Shown: positions 25,705-35,720, numbered from the stretch's first letter. The stretch is 64,000 bases of DNA from Pseudochrobactrum saccharolyticum (GCF_008801715.1 NZ_VZPG01000001.1:930001-994000); one strand, 5' to 3'. The notes: a model not told the origin generated them from the sequence alone. A program made the numbers and translations.

Positions 25705-27222
25705 TCAGAAGAAGCCCAATTTTTTAGGGCTGTAGCTTACCAGCATATTTTTGGTCTGCTGGTAATGATCGAGCATTTTCAGGTGATTTTCGCGCCCTAT
25801 TCCGGATTGTTTGTAACCACCGAAAGCCGCGTGTGCCGGATAAGCATGGTAGCAATTTGTCCAGACGCGCCCTGCCTGAATACCACGGCCAAAGCGGTAA
25901 GCACGGTTGCCGTTACGCGTCCACACACCGGAACCAAGGCCATAAAGCGTGTCATTGGCAATCGACAGCGCTTCCTCATCCGTTTTAAAGGTCGTGACAG
26001 AAACCACAGGACCGAAGATTTCTTCCTGAAAAATCCGCATCTTATTGTGGCCTTTGAAGACCGTCGGCTTCACATAGAAACCGCCGGCCAGATCACCACC
26101 AAGCTGGTTACGTTCGCCACCGGTCAGCACTTCCGCACCTTCCTGACGACCAATATCCATATAGCTGAGGATTTTTTCCAGCTGTTCCTGCGAGGCCTGC
26201 GCGCCGATCATGGTTGCCGGATTGAGCGGGTCGCCCTGCACAATCGCTTCTACCCGTTTCAGGGCTTTTTCCATGAATTTATCGTAGATTTTTTCATGGA
26301 TCAGCGCACGGCTCGGGCAGGTACAGACCTCACCCTGATTGAGCGCAAACATCACAAAGCCTTCAATGGCTTTGTCGAGATAATCATCATCTTCTGCGGT
26401 CACATCTTCAAAGAAGATATTGGGTGATTTACCGCCCAGCTCCAGCGTGACCGGAATGAGGTTCTGACTGGCATATTGCATAATCAGACGGCCGGTGGTG
26501 GTTTCACCGGTAAAGGCAATTTTGGCTATGCGCGGGCTGGAAGCCAAAGGTTTACCGGCCTCAAGACCAAAACCATTAACAATATTCAGCACACCGGCAG
26601 GCAGCAGATCGCCGATCAGTTCAGCCAGCACCAGAATAGAAGCCGGTGTCTGCTCAGCCGGTTTCAGCACCACACAGTTACCTGCAGCCAGTGCCGGTGC
26701 CAGTTTCCACACCGCCATCAGGATCGGGAAGTTCCACGGAATGATCTGCCCGACCACACCCAAAGGTTCATGGAAGTGATAGGCGACTGTATCGTGATCG
26801 ATTTCAGAAATGCCGCCTTCCTGCGCACGGATAGCACCGGCAAAATAGCGGAAATGGTCAATCGCCAGCGGCATATCGGCATTGGTGGTTTCACGGATCG
26901 GCTTGCCGTTGTCCCAGGTTTCAGCCTCGGCCAGCAGTGCCAGATTATCCTGCATCCGGTCAGCGATTTTATTGAGGATCAGCGCACGTTCTGCGGCACT
27001 GGTGCGCCCCCATGCTTCTTTCGCGGCGTGGGCGGCATCGAGCGCCAGCTCCACATCTGCCGCATCGGAACGGGCAATCTCGCAGAGAACCTGCCCGTTG
27101 ACCGGTGAAATATTCTCAAAATAACGTCCGGATTTCGGTTCGACCCATTTGCCGCCGATGAAATTGCCATAGCGTTTGGCAAATTTAGGATGAACTGTCC
27201 GGTTTACTTCAACCTTGTTCAT
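25705..27222 (-). CDS. aldB: Acetaldehyde dehydrogenase (AldB/ExaC type)
   Basis: A 505-residue NAD(P)-dependent aldehyde dehydrogenase expected to oxidise acetaldehyde to acetate. Visible: [17 protein letters not shown] (~165), [15 protein letters not shown] (~240), [12 protein letters not shown] with the general-base Glu (~265) and the catalytic Cys in [11 protein letters not shown] (~305), a sequence characteristic of the AldB/ExaC subgroup. The C-terminal [16 protein letters not shown] is also typical. GGGAGAG precedes the ATG. It is preceded on the same strand by the AcoR-like regulator and followed by adh and DUF779. A dyad at 27365-27382 may be the regulator's site. Confidence 0.92.
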   Translation of the reverse strand: MNKVEVNRTVHPKFAKRYGNFIGGKWVEPKSGRYFENISPVNGQVLCEIARSDAADVELALDAAHAAKEAWGRTSAAERALILNKIADRMQDNLALLAEAETWDNGKPIRETTNADMPLAIDHFRYFAGAIRAQEGGISEIDHDTVAYHFHEPLGVVGQIIPWNFPILMAVWKLAPALAAGNCVVLKPAEQTPASILVLAELIGDLLPAGVLNIVNGFGLEAGKPLASSPRIAKIAFTGETTTGRLIMQYASQNLIPVTLELGGKSPNIFFEDVTAEDDDYLDKAIEGFVMFALNQGEVCTCPSRALIHEKIYDKFMEKALKRVEAIVQGDPLNPATMIGAQASQEQLEKILSYMDIGRQEGAEVLTGGERNQLGGDLAGGFYVKPTVFKGHNKMRIFQEEIFGPVVSVTTFKTDEEALSIANDTLYGLGSGVWTRNGNRAYRFGRGIQAGRVWTNCYHAYPAHAAFGGYKQSGIGRENHLKMLDHYQQTKNMLVSYSPKKLGFF

Positions 27223-27364
27223 TGTCTCTCTCCCTGTTTTTCGCTCATTATCAGCACGCTATCTCTCCTCAGATAGACATGCCTGAACTCACAAATAATG
27301 TTGCGGGAAATACGCGGCTTGTCATGAGGCCAGCGGAGCACTCATCACAAACTCTTGCCCGCAA

Positions 27365-27382
27365 TGTCGCAAGAATGAGACA
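27365..27382. promoter_or_regulatory. Candidate operator upstream of aldB
   Basis: TGTCGCA and TGAGACA form 7-base arms matching at 6 positions around AGAA. It lies 143 bases before aldB in the gap behind the AcoR-like gene. A Fis-type HTH dimer would suit such symmetry. I found no -24/-12 sigma-54 motif in this gap. Confidence 0.35.
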
Positions 27383-27454
27383 GTTTGAGAGATGGCTTTA
27401 AATTCGTGCATCCCGTCCAAAAAACATTTCACATTTTCCGGAATGCCGCGCGGC

Positions 27455-28456
27455 TCAGCCGTTTCGTCTGATCTGTAAACGGTTGAGCTTACGATGCAGG
27501 GTTGCACGGCTCATGCCAAGAATTTTGGCTGCCGAGGAAATTTTCCCCTCAGCCCGTGCAAGGGCGCGGATAATGACACCGCGTTCAGCTTCGGCCATAT
27601 CCATATCCTGCTCAGCCAGCGTTCCGAAGAAATCGGCCGCAGGAACCGGATCTTTCAACCCGTCTTCGCCCAACCCCAGTGCCAGACGTGCGGTACGGCT
27701 GGCACCAATCACCATATCATCACGATCAATTGCCAGCAGTGCGCCGCTATTATGCTCAGTGACAGGTGCCAGAACAATGCGGGCTTTCTGGAAATGATAG
27801 CGGAAATAATCTGTCTCAATCTTGCGTGCCGCGTCATTCACCGCAGCAAAAATCAACCCTGCATAGGCCTCAGTCAGGTCAGACCGGCAGGAGGATACAT
27901 CAAGCACCGCAACAAGTTGCCCTGTATGGTCGTGGATCGGGGCAACAGAGCAGGAAAGACCAGCATTTCTTGCATGAAAATGCTGGTCACGGTGAATTGT
28001 CACTGCGCGTTGCTCGACAATACAGGTGCCAATGCCATTGGTGCCCTCACAGGCTTCACTCCAGACGGCACCCGTCCATAGACCCCATTTATGAAATATC
28101 TTATCGTCCGCAACAGCCCCGCGCCGCTCCACCGGCACACCAGTACCGTCAGCCAGCAATACACAACAACCGATACCGCCAACCGACAGAAACAGACGAT
28201 CCAGCACCGGTTGTGCCAGATGGGTCAGCGGCTCGACATATTCCTGCACTTCGCGCAATTTTTGAGCGGTGATAGTTTGGGGTTTGCCGGGATCCTGCGG
28301 TTTCAACCCGTGCAGACGGGCAGACCGCTGCCATGAGGCAACGAGAGCCGAGCGTGCTGCACCGCTGCCACGAATGGCAGAGTGAACCCGCTCCGCATGA
28401 GCGCTGAAGACTGACTGACCTGCCGCGGCGGATATTTCGCCTGACTGAATGCTCAT
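27455..28456 (-). CDS. AcoR-like regulator: GAF domain plus Fis-type HTH, without AAA+ domain
   Basis: A 333-residue regulator. The N-terminal ~70 residues (ALVASWQRSARLHGL) and the GAF domain (~70-215, including GTNGIGTCIVEQRAVTIHRD) match the sensor part of AcoR, the activator of acetoin, ethanol and glycerol genes. The C-terminus (~285-333) is a Fis-type HTH (AEGKISSAAKILGMSRATLHRKL). The roughly 230-residue AAA+ domain with GAFTGA that contacts sigma-54 is absent; only ~60 residues lie between GAF and HTH. It therefore cannot remodel sigma-54 polymerase as AcoR does and may act as a simple activator or repressor. Its position directly upstream of aldB suggests control of that cluster. Confidence 0.85.
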   Translation of the reverse strand: MSIQSGEISAAAGQSVFSAHAERVHSAIRGSGAARSALVASWQRSARLHGLKPQDPGKPQTITAQKLREVQEYVEPLTHLAQPVLDRLFLSVGGIGCCVLLADGTGVPVERRGAVADDKIFHKWGLWTGAVWSEACEGTNGIGTCIVEQRAVTIHRDQHFHARNAGLSCSVAPIHDHTGQLVAVLDVSSCRSDLTEAYAGLIFAAVNDAARKIETDYFRYHFQKARIVLAPVTEHNSGALLAIDRDDMVIGASRTARLALGLGEDGLKDPVPAADFFGTLAEQDMDMAEAERGVIIRALARAEGKISSAAKILGMSRATLHRKLNRLQIRRNG

Positions 28457-28570
28457 TGCTGGCTCTCCTCCAGAGCTTCACTCAGTGTCTGCACAGAGAA
28501 TGGTAGTCCAGATTTATGCTGCTGTGAAGAGCATGAGGATGAGACCCAAAGGAGGAGAAACTATGGCTGT

Positions 28571-28611
28571 AAAAACAAACACCGCAGCTTGATAAATCAG
28601 GCTGCGGTGTA
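28571..28611 (-). terminator. Terminator of glpD
   Basis: On the minus strand ACACCGCAGC pairs with GCTGCGGTGT and runs into TTGTTTTT, about 30 bases after the glpD stop. Confidence 0.7.
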
Positions 28612-28639
28612 AACTTAAACCAAAGCAAGAAGACCAGTC

Positions 28640-30166
28640 TTACGCCGCTTCCTCATGATAACCGGTTTCGGTTTTCATAAACTGATCCAGCGCCGCGATC
28701 TCGTTTGCTGTCATGACCAACCCGCGTTTGCTGCGTCGCCAGACAATATCTTCTGCGGTCAGTGCCCATTCCTGCACCATCATATAACGCACTTCAACTT
28801 CATAAAGATCGGCACCAAAATGCTGACCGAGATCTTTATAATCCGCTGCATTGCCCAAAATCCACTGCGCGCGCGTACCATACATGCGGAACAGTCGTGC
28901 CGCATGAGACGGTGCCAGAAAAGGATAATGCGCAGCAAATTTCGCGCTCATCCGGCCAAAATCCTGCACCGGAAAATCACCACCCGGCAATGGTGCCTTA
29001 TGTGTCCATGGCGCACCTTTTTTACCGAGAAAATGCTCGATTTTCTGCATCATATGCTCGGATAAACGGCGATAGGTTGTGATTTTGCCGCCGAAAATAT
29101 TAATCAGCGGCGCTTTATTCTCACCGGCATCATCCTTCAGCACATAATCGCGCGTGGCTTCCTGCGCCTTATCGGCTCCGTCATCATAGAGCGGGCGGAC
29201 ACCGGAATAAGCCCAGACAATATCTTCGCGCTTTACCGGCTCGCGGAAATATTCACTGGCGGCAGAGCACAGATAATCGCTCTCGGCATCAGTGATTTCC
29301 ACTTTCGCCGGATCACCGTGATAGTCCTGATCTGTGGTGCCGATCAGCGTAAAATCATTTTCATAAGGAATAGCAAAAATGATGCGCCCGTCATTATTCT
29401 GGAAGAAATAAGAACGATCGCCGTCGAATTTCTTACGCACCACAATATGGCTGCCCTGCACAAGACGCACATTATGCACCTCAGCCAGACCTTCCACACC
29501 GGCAAGCACACGGTCAACCCACGGGCCTGCAGCATTCACCACGAGCTTTGATGTCACCTCACTGGTTTTGCCCGAGCGCAAATCCAGCAATGTCAGATGC
29601 CAGATATCAGCTGTGCGCCGCGCAGCAATAACTTTGGTGCGCGTACGGATTGTTGCGCCGCGTTCCTTGGCATCCATCGCATTGAGTGCCACAAAACGTG
29701 CATCATCAACCCATGCATCGGAATATTCAAAAGCCTTGGTGAACAGGTCTTTCAGCGGTGCCGCAGCCTTATCAGTTTTCATATTCAGGGTGCGGGTTGC
29801 AGGCAGCAATTTGCGCCCGCCAATATGGTCGTACAGGAACAATCCCAGACGCAACAGCCATGCCGGACGCACACCGCCGCGATGATAAGGCAGAATGAAG
29901 CGCATCGGCTTGACCACATGTGGGGCATTAGCCCAGATCACTTCGCGCTCCATCAGGGCTTCACGCACCAGCCGGAATTCATAATGTTCCAGATAGCGCA
30001 ACCCGCCATGAATAAGTTTGGTTGCACGGGAGGATGTACCGCTTGCCAGATCTTTCATTTCGGCCAGACCGGTGCGGAAACCACGCCCTGCAGCATCGCG
30101 GGCAATGCCGCAGCCATTAATACCGCCGCCAATAATGAAAATATCGTAGTCCGTATTTGCAACCAC
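28640..30166 (-). CDS. glpD: Aerobic glycerol-3-phosphate dehydrogenase
   Basis: A 508-residue FAD flavoprotein of the inner membrane face. It oxidises sn-glycerol 3-phosphate to dihydroxyacetone phosphate and passes electrons to quinone. The FAD site is FIIGGGINGCGIARDAAGRG near residue 8. SSRATKLIHGGLRYLEHYEF near 50 and YSGVRPLYDDG near 330 are family landmarks, and the C-terminal domain is present. The GTG at 30166, eight bases after GGAG, gives the usual MVANTDYDIF start; the ATG at 30190 has no such site. glpR lies upstream on the same strand, with repressor-like repeats in the gap. No glpK or glpF is in the window. Confidence 0.93.
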   Translation of the reverse strand: MVANTDYDIFIIGGGINGCGIARDAAGRGFRTGLAEMKDLASGTSSRATKLIHGGLRYLEHYEFRLVREALMEREVIWANAPHVVKPMRFILPYHRGGVRPAWLLRLGLFLYDHIGGRKLLPATRTLNMKTDKAAAPLKDLFTKAFEYSDAWVDDARFVALNAMDAKERGATIRTRTKVIAARRTADIWHLTLLDLRSGKTSEVTSKLVVNAAGPWVDRVLAGVEGLAEVHNVRLVQGSHIVVRKKFDGDRSYFFQNNDGRIIFAIPYENDFTLIGTTDQDYHGDPAKVEITDAESDYLCSAASEYFREPVKREDIVWAYSGVRPLYDDGADKAQEATRDYVLKDDAGENKAPLINIFGGKITTYRRLSEHMMQKIEHFLGKKGAPWTHKAPLPGGDFPVQDFGRMSAKFAAHYPFLAPSHAARLFRMYGTRAQWILGNAADYKDLGQHFGADLYEVEVRYMMVQEWALTAEDIVWRRSKRGLVMTANEIAALDQFMKTETGYHEEAA

Positions 30167-30311
30167 GTCGCAAGCTCCGCCGAAAATCATGTCAATTCAA
30201 TACGTAACTGCTTGAAGCACGGTAAATTGACACGGCTGTGACACATGAAAAACGGCGCACCGGAATCGTCTTCAATCCGGCATCATCCGCAATATGAAAG
30301 CAATATAGTAA

Positions 30312-30345
30312 AAAACGAAACTAAATCGAGCGAAAAAACGAAACT
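30312..30345. promoter_or_regulatory. GlpR-type direct repeats upstream of glpD
   Basis: AAAACGAAACT occurs twice, at 30312-30322 and 30335-30345, exactly 23 bases apart, with a third CGAAA at 30331. On the minus strand these read as TTTCGTTT repeats, the kind of site bound by DeoR-family repressors. They lie 146-179 bases before glpD and just downstream of glpR. Confidence 0.5.
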
Positions 30346-30404
30346 TCACAAAAATAAGAAGGCGCAAAAAACTTATGCAGTCGCGAGATAAAACCTGTCA
30401 GGCC

Positions 30405-31172
30405 TTAAAGTTTCAAAGCTTCAATCAACTGTACATCATGATCGGCGCAAATCTGACGCAAAGACGGTTCAATGCACTGATCGGTGATGAAAGTATCAAT
30501 CTGCGATAAATGCCCCATCCGCACCGGCGCGCTGCGCTCCATCTTGGTGGAATCTGCTACCAGAATAATATGACGGGCATTGGCGATAATCGCCTGCGCA
30601 ACCTTCACCTCACGATAGTCAAAGTCGAGCAATGCACCATCGGCATCAATCGCTGAAACGCCGATAATTGCATAATCCACTTTGAACTGACGGATGAAAT
30701 CAACTGCCGCCTCACCGACAATACCACCGTCACTGGCGCGCACAACACCACCGGCAATGATAACTTCCAGCCCTGAATAGACGCGTAAGCGACTGGCGAC
30801 ATTGATATTATTGGTAATCACCATCAACTGGCTATGCGACAGTAAATGCTGGCTCACTGCCTCAGTAGTCGTGCCGATATTGATGAAAAGCGATGCGCCT
30901 TCCGGTATCAATGCAGCTGCGGCCTGACCGATTGCCTGTTTTTCCGAGGCTGCGATTTGCCTGCGCGCTTCATATTCCAGATTCTCCACGCCGGAGGGAA
31001 ACAGTGCTCCGCCATGGGTACGGGTCAGCAATTGCGCACGGCACAAATCATTGAGATCTTTACGGATTGTCTGCGGGCTGACCTGAAATTGTTCAGCCAG
31101 ATCATCAACCAGCACCTGACCTTTCAGCTTAGCCTGTTCCAGAATGGCACGATGACGCGGAGAGTGCTGCAT
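30405..31172 (-). CDS. glpR: DeoR-family glycerol-3-phosphate regulon repressor
   Basis: A 255-residue repressor, nearly the length of E. coli GlpR. The N-terminal winged helix reads RHRAILEQAKLKGQVLVDDL and FQVSPQTIRKDLNDL (~25-45), then RTHGGALFPS. The sugar-phosphate-binding DeoRC domain has FINIGTTTEAVSQHLL (~95), ITNNINVASRL, AGGVVRASDGGIVGEA and FDYREV, all very close to GlpR. Glycerol 3-phosphate should relieve repression. The ATG at 31172 has CAGGCAG upstream; the ATG at 31196 has nothing recognisable. It lies upstream of glpD on the same strand. Confidence 0.9.
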   Translation of the reverse strand: MQHSPRHRAILEQAKLKGQVLVDDLAEQFQVSPQTIRKDLNDLCRAQLLTRTHGGALFPSGVENLEYEARRQIAASEKQAIGQAAAALIPEGASLFINIGTTTEAVSQHLLSHSQLMVITNNINVASRLRVYSGLEVIIAGGVVRASDGGIVGEAAVDFIRQFKVDYAIIGVSAIDADGALLDFDYREVKVAQAIIANARHIILVADSTKMERSAPVRMGHLSQIDTFITDQCIEPSLRQICADHDVQLIEALKL

Positions 31173-31402
31173 AAAAATCTGCCTGATTTTACCCATTAAA
31201 CGGACAAAACGTGCCTGATGCGGATTTATCCTCCGCGACCGCTCTGATTGTTTTTGAACGCGGCTTCAGGAAATCCGGCTTTCGCTTCTCCTGAAACAGC
31301 TTTGCATGTCAGGATAACTAATCAGTGGCTGAACACAAGCAGATCAACCTCATATTCAAATAAGTTTGTTTTGTATCAGCATAATTCCACAGACAATTCC
31401 TT

Positions 31403-33736
31403 TCAGACTGACATAGCTATCCTCTCAGATATGCCTGACTTACCCGCCACAGGTGTGTCAGCTGCTTTTGCTGTGACTTGCAAATATAAAGTCAGTGCAC
31501 TGACCAGATGGTAGAGGATTGAAGCCGGTACATGAGCGGAACAATGACTTCCGTTCTTATCAACGCGGTCAATCCACAAACCGCGTTTTGCCGGATGCAG
31601 ATGCCAACGAAACAAAGTGGCGATGCGCGCTTCAATTTCCGGCCTCATATCCTGACCATTATAGCCATCGAGCATGATTGCGGTTTTGATCGCCTCACAT
31701 TGCTGCCAGCTGCGGCTGCCGCTATCCACCGGCCTGCCCTCACGCGACACCACATTATAAGCCAGACCTGTCGCCCGGTTTATCCCGCTGGAAATGGCAT
31801 TGCTATACAAACGGTGCGCCATCCGCTGTGTGTTTTGGCAACCAGTGCGCTTGGCATAATCACTGAGCAACGCTGCCCATTCAAAAGCATGACCAGGCTC
31901 TGTGTGAGTGCCACGTTTATCCTCTATCCGCTGCCAGTTCGCAGTGAAATATTCTCCCAGACACCAATAATCACGGTCAAAAAAATAATAGTCACACAGA
32001 GCTACAATCTCGGCTGCGCGACGGAGAAACACAAGATCTCCGCTCACCTCATGCCATGCCAGACAGGCTTCGAGATAATGCATATGCGCATTGCTGCTGA
32101 GTATAGCCTGCGGATTAGCGTGGTCAGCAAATGTTTCGTAGAAACCGCCTTTGGGATGCGCCAATCTGGCATCCAGAAATGCAAAAGTCTCCTGCGCTAA
32201 TTGCAGAGCCTGATTATGTCCCGTCTGATGAGCATAGCTCAGTGCAAGCAGCATACAGGTCTGATCGTAGAGATTTTCCTGACTTTCCGCCACACTGCCA
32301 TCAGCATGAAATGACTGCACCCAGCCGCCATTGCGACTGCGCCCTTTTGCCTGCATGAAGATCAAACCATGAGCAATCAGACCAGCAGCCTCCCCGCTCC
32401 ATCCCGCCTGAGAACTTTTCGCAAAAGCATAAATCTGCCGTGCCATTGTCCGTGAACGGCGAAGGCCTGCAACCGGCAACCCCTGCATAGAAAGGCTTTC
32501 ATAGAAACCGCCATGGTGATGATCGGTACCACGTACAGACCAGAGAGGCAGTGCCTGTTCAAATAACCAGTCCTGCACCTTTTGCCGGTGCGTGCCCGGT
32601 AGAGAAATGGGTGCTTCATAATATAATTCTGCACGATTTTGCTGTGTCAGCTGTCTGACAATGGCCTGCACATGCTGGCTCTGTGCCAGCGGAGCCACAA
32701 AGGTTGCATCCTTAGTGGCAATAACAGCCATATCATCCAGGCCGGACACTGCGAGTAATCCGCTGTCGCTGCGAATATAACTGTTGTTGCAATCATGTGC
32801 GATCACATTACCGCTCAGCACATTGCCGCAACTATCCTGTGGTTGATGCTGGAGCAAAGAGTGCCATGAGCCGAGATCACTCCAGCGGAATGAAGCCGGT
32901 ATCAGCACACGTCTGCCTGCTTTTTCCATAATCGCATGGTCGAAGGAAATCGCCGACACAGACTGATACAGATATTCCGGTAATCTTATCGCATAATCAT
33001 CACGCTTTGCCTTATCGAGTGCAGCCTGCACAGCCAGCCAGATATCCGGTGCATATTGCAGAAAGGCGTCTCGCACAGTGCTTGCCCGAAATAGGAATAT
33101 GCCGGAGTTCCAGAAGTAATTTCCCTGCCGGATAAAAGACAAGGCACTGTCATAATCCGGTTTCTCAGTAAATCGACTGATAATGTAGCCTGCGCCATGC
33201 GGTTCACCGGCCTGAATATAACCATAGCCGGTTTCCGGCCGTTCCGGCAAAAGCCCGAATGTAACAATCGCTCCTTGCGCAGCAGCAGGAACTCCCTGCG
33301 CTACGCTCTGCCAAAACTGCTCTGTAGTCGATATTTCATGATCTGCCGGACAAAGCAGGATCAAAGCATCATCACAGCCCGATAATGCAGACAGTGAGGC
33401 CAGTGCTGCAACCGCAGCGGTATTACGCGCCACTGGCTCTAAGATTGTCCTGATATCCCCCACATCAGACATAGCAGAAATTATTTCTGCAATTTGCTCG
33501 GAATGTGCCTGTGCACCGATCACAGAAATTCTGTTCTCGGGAGCAAATTGCAGGCGCTTTAAAGTCGCGAGCAACAGGCTCTCATCGCCGGACAGGTGAT
33601 GAAATTGTTTAGGCTTATCAATTCTGGAGAGCGGCCATAAACGTGAGCCACTGCCGCCGCACATCACAAAACTCAACAACGGCAAATTCGTATGATTAAT
33701 TCCGTTGAACTTTCCGTTTTCCCGATCAAAAGCCAT
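31403..33736 (-). CDS. Mannose-1-phosphate guanylyltransferase fused to an AGE-family epimerase/isomerase domain
   Basis: A 777-residue fusion. Residues ~20-360 are a ManC-type nucleotidyltransferase: CGGSGSRLWPLSRIDKPKQF at ~26, ILEPVARNTAAVA at ~100 and a FTEKPD segment at ~190; it makes GDP-mannose from mannose 1-phosphate and GTP. Residues ~385-777 are an (alpha/alpha)6 barrel of the N-acylglucosamine 2-epimerase family (GGFYESLSMQGLP, RSRTMARQIYAFA, HTEPGHAFEWAALL), which also contains mannose-6-phosphate isomerases. The fusion could thus supply mannose 6-phosphate and use mannose 1-phosphate, with the mutase next door joining them. The usual partner of ManC is a cupin-type PMI, so this is an alternative design. 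The start at 33736 follows GGGGG. Confidence 0.82.
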   Translation of the reverse strand: MAFDRENGKFNGINHTNLPLLSFVMCGGSGSRLWPLSRIDKPKQFHHLSGDESLLLATLKRLQFAPENRISVIGAQAHSEQIAEIISAMSDVGDIRTILEPVARNTAAVAALASLSALSGCDDALILLCPADHEISTTEQFWQSVAQGVPAAAQGAIVTFGLLPERPETGYGYIQAGEPHGAGYIISRFTEKPDYDSALSFIRQGNYFWNSGIFLFRASTVRDAFLQYAPDIWLAVQAALDKAKRDDYAIRLPEYLYQSVSAISFDHAIMEKAGRRVLIPASFRWSDLGSWHSLLQHQPQDSCGNVLSGNVIAHDCNNSYIRSDSGLLAVSGLDDMAVIATKDATFVAPLAQSQHVQAIVRQLTQQNRAELYYEAPISLPGTHRQKVQDWLFEQALPLWSVRGTDHHHGGFYESLSMQGLPVAGLRRSRTMARQIYAFAKSSQAGWSGEAAGLIAHGLIFMQAKGRSRNGGWVQSFHADGSVAESQENLYDQTCMLLALSYAHQTGHNQALQLAQETFAFLDARLAHPKGGFYETFADHANPQAILSSNAHMHYLEACLAWHEVSGDLVFLRRAAEIVALCDYYFFDRDYWCLGEYFTANWQRIEDKRGTHTEPGHAFEWAALLSDYAKRTGCQNTQRMAHRLYSNAISSGINRATGLAYNVVSREGRPVDSGSRSWQQCEAIKTAIMLDGYNGQDMRPEIEARIATLFRWHLHPAKRGLWIDRVDKNGSHCSAHVPASILYHLVSALTLYLQVTAKAADTPVAGKSGISERIAMSV

Positions 33737-33769
33737 AGCCAACGCCCCCGCCCAAGCTATTCAAAAAAC

Positions 33770-35311
33770 TTAAAACCCGCCCTCAAAATCGGGCAATTCC
33801 CCTGCTCCGAATTGTCTCAGAACATCATTGATTGCGCGCAGCATATCATTGCGCCTCTCAAGCGAGACCGGACTCTCGGCAACCACCACCAGATCCGGCT
33901 TGTTTGATGATGCACGGATCAATCCCCATGTACCGTCAGCCACTGTGACACGCGCGCCATTGATCGTCAGAAGCTCCGTAATCTTCTGCCCTGCGAATAA
34001 ACCACCCGCCTCAAACAAATTGGCAAAATAATCCTGTATCCGGCTAACCAGCCCGTATTTTTCAGTATCACAGCAAGGAATATTGAGCGTCGGCGTTGCA
34101 TAGCTGGCCGGCAATTGCCGGTGGAGCGCGGCCAAGCTCTGATCCGGATGGGCAGCCAGCATTTCGCAAACCGCGATGGCGGTTGCCAGACCATCATCAT
34201 AACCCAGTCCCAAAGGCTGGTTCAAAAACACATGGCCGGATTTTTCAAACGCCGCCAATGCGCGGCACTCCCCCATGCGGCGCTTGATATAGGAATGGCC
34301 GGTTTTCCAATATTCGACCGTTGCCTGATAAGCCTGCAATACCGGATCACTGCGAAACAATCCGCTCGATTTCACATCGACAATAAAATGCGAGGCTTTG
34401 TGCTTTTCTGAGAATTGCCGCGCCAATAGCAAGCCAATACGGTCAGCATAAATAATATTGCCCTCATGATCCGCCACACCGCAACGGTCACCATCACCAT
34501 CAAAGCCGAAAGCCAGATCAGCTCCATAGGTTCTCACGGCCTCCGCCATTGCTTTTTGCATGGGAGCGGCTTCCGGATCAGGATTATAATGCGGAAAATT
34601 CCAGTCCGGCGCGCAGTCAACTTCCACAACATCACAACCAATCCGGCGCAGAATTTGCGGAGCGAACAGTCCCGCAGTGCCATTTCCGCAAGCAACAACA
34701 ACTTTCAGATGGCGTTTAAAAAAACGGCCTTTTGTTAAAGCTGCGGAATAAAGCTTTTCGATATTATTGACGGAATTATAGCTTCCGCCTTTAGCCGGCT
34801 CAGCCTGATGCTCCAGAATAATTGATTTCAGCTCAGCCATTTCTGCCGGTCCGAATGTGTAAGGGCGTTCACAGCCCATTTTCACCCCTGTCCATCCATT
34901 TTCATTATGTGAGGCGGTCACCATCGCAACAGAGGGTACATTCAGTGCAAATTGCGCGTAATAAGCCATAGGTGACAGCGCAAGCCCGATATCAAAGACC
35001 TGCATCCCGCCGGATATCAGGCCTTTGATAAGCGCTGTCTTAATCTCAAACGAATAGCTGCGCAGATCATGGCCGACCACAATTGCCGGTTCGATACCGC
35101 GCTGCCGTACCATATGCGCCAAACCTGCTCCGACAGCTGTTATACCTGCCAGATTAATTTCAGCGGGTTGTTCAGCACCCGCAAAGCCATACCACCAACG
35201 CGCGTCATATTCGCGAAAACCTTCCGGACAGATCAAGATTGCCTCATCCGCCGGAGACTCACTCGTAAAATATTGAATGGACTGCTCTGTATTGATCGCG
35301 GTTGATTGCAT
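33770..35311 (-). CDS. manB: Phosphomannomutase/phosphoglucomutase
   Basis: A 513-residue alpha-D-phosphohexomutase interconverting mannose 6-phosphate and mannose 1-phosphate. The catalytic phosphoserine loop is VTASHNENGWTGVKMG (~142), the metal loop FGFDGDGDRCGV (~267) and the sugar loop FEKSGHVFLN (~340). The C-terminal phosphate-binding domain is present. AGGGG precedes the ATG at 35311; the 35341 start lacks a site. The 33-base gap to the ManC fusion implies one operon supplying GDP-mannose for lipopolysaccharide or exopolysaccharide. Phosphoglucomutase activity cannot be excluded. Confidence 0.87.
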   Translation of the reverse strand: MQSTAINTEQSIQYFTSESPADEAILICPEGFREYDARWWYGFAGAEQPAEINLAGITAVGAGLAHMVRQRGIEPAIVVGHDLRSYSFEIKTALIKGLISGGMQVFDIGLALSPMAYYAQFALNVPSVAMVTASHNENGWTGVKMGCERPYTFGPAEMAELKSIILEHQAEPAKGGSYNSVNNIEKLYSAALTKGRFFKRHLKVVVACGNGTAGLFAPQILRRIGCDVVEVDCAPDWNFPHYNPDPEAAPMQKAMAEAVRTYGADLAFGFDGDGDRCGVADHEGNIIYADRIGLLLARQFSEKHKASHFIVDVKSSGLFRSDPVLQAYQATVEYWKTGHSYIKRRMGECRALAAFEKSGHVFLNQPLGLGYDDGLATAIAVCEMLAAHPDQSLAALHRQLPASYATPTLNIPCCDTEKYGLVSRIQDYFANLFEAGGLFAGQKITELLTINGARVTVADGTWGLIRASSNKPDLVVVAESPVSLERRNDMLRAINDVLRQFGAGELPDFEGGF

Positions 35312-35720
35312 TATTTGCCCCTGAAAAGAATCAAAGAACATGCATGACCTGAACGGATGTCATTCCGGACGGCTAAAACTCACTCAAAACTGTTTTGTAT
35401 TCCTTCTTTGACCATAGGATCGGAAAATCATTTTTGCCAAGCGATATTTTGCAAAAACCGGACAAATCCAATAAATTTTAATCTGAAAATTTAGCTATTA
35501 AATAATTGATTATATTGATTTATTTATAAATTCATAATCAAGATCAATGCACATATTGCGTTGAAAAACCGGCTGTTTCCGTACAAAAATCAATTCTGAC
35601 AACAGTGAAAATCAGACGCAAAAAGCTCATAAATTTCAATAATAAACAGTTGTTTTGATTTTTTTGCATAATTCGCTTGCAGGGAGCAAAATGCGGCGCT
35701 ATAAGCCGCCTCACGGTCAA
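35312..35720. other. AT-rich region upstream of manB and tRNA-Pro
   Basis: A 409-base gap without a credible gene. TTTTTGC (35431-35437) and GCAAAAA (35451-35457) form a small inverted repeat about 130 bases before manB and could be an operator or a weak terminator. The rest is AT-rich promoter-like sequence serving manB on one side and the tRNA on the other. Confidence 0.4.

Noticed and set aside
27223-27454. Sigma-54 promoter before aldB
   Set aside because: No GG-N10-GC arrangement with TGGCAC/TTGC was found; the closest, TGGCCTCATGACAAGC, has 11 bases between GG and GC.
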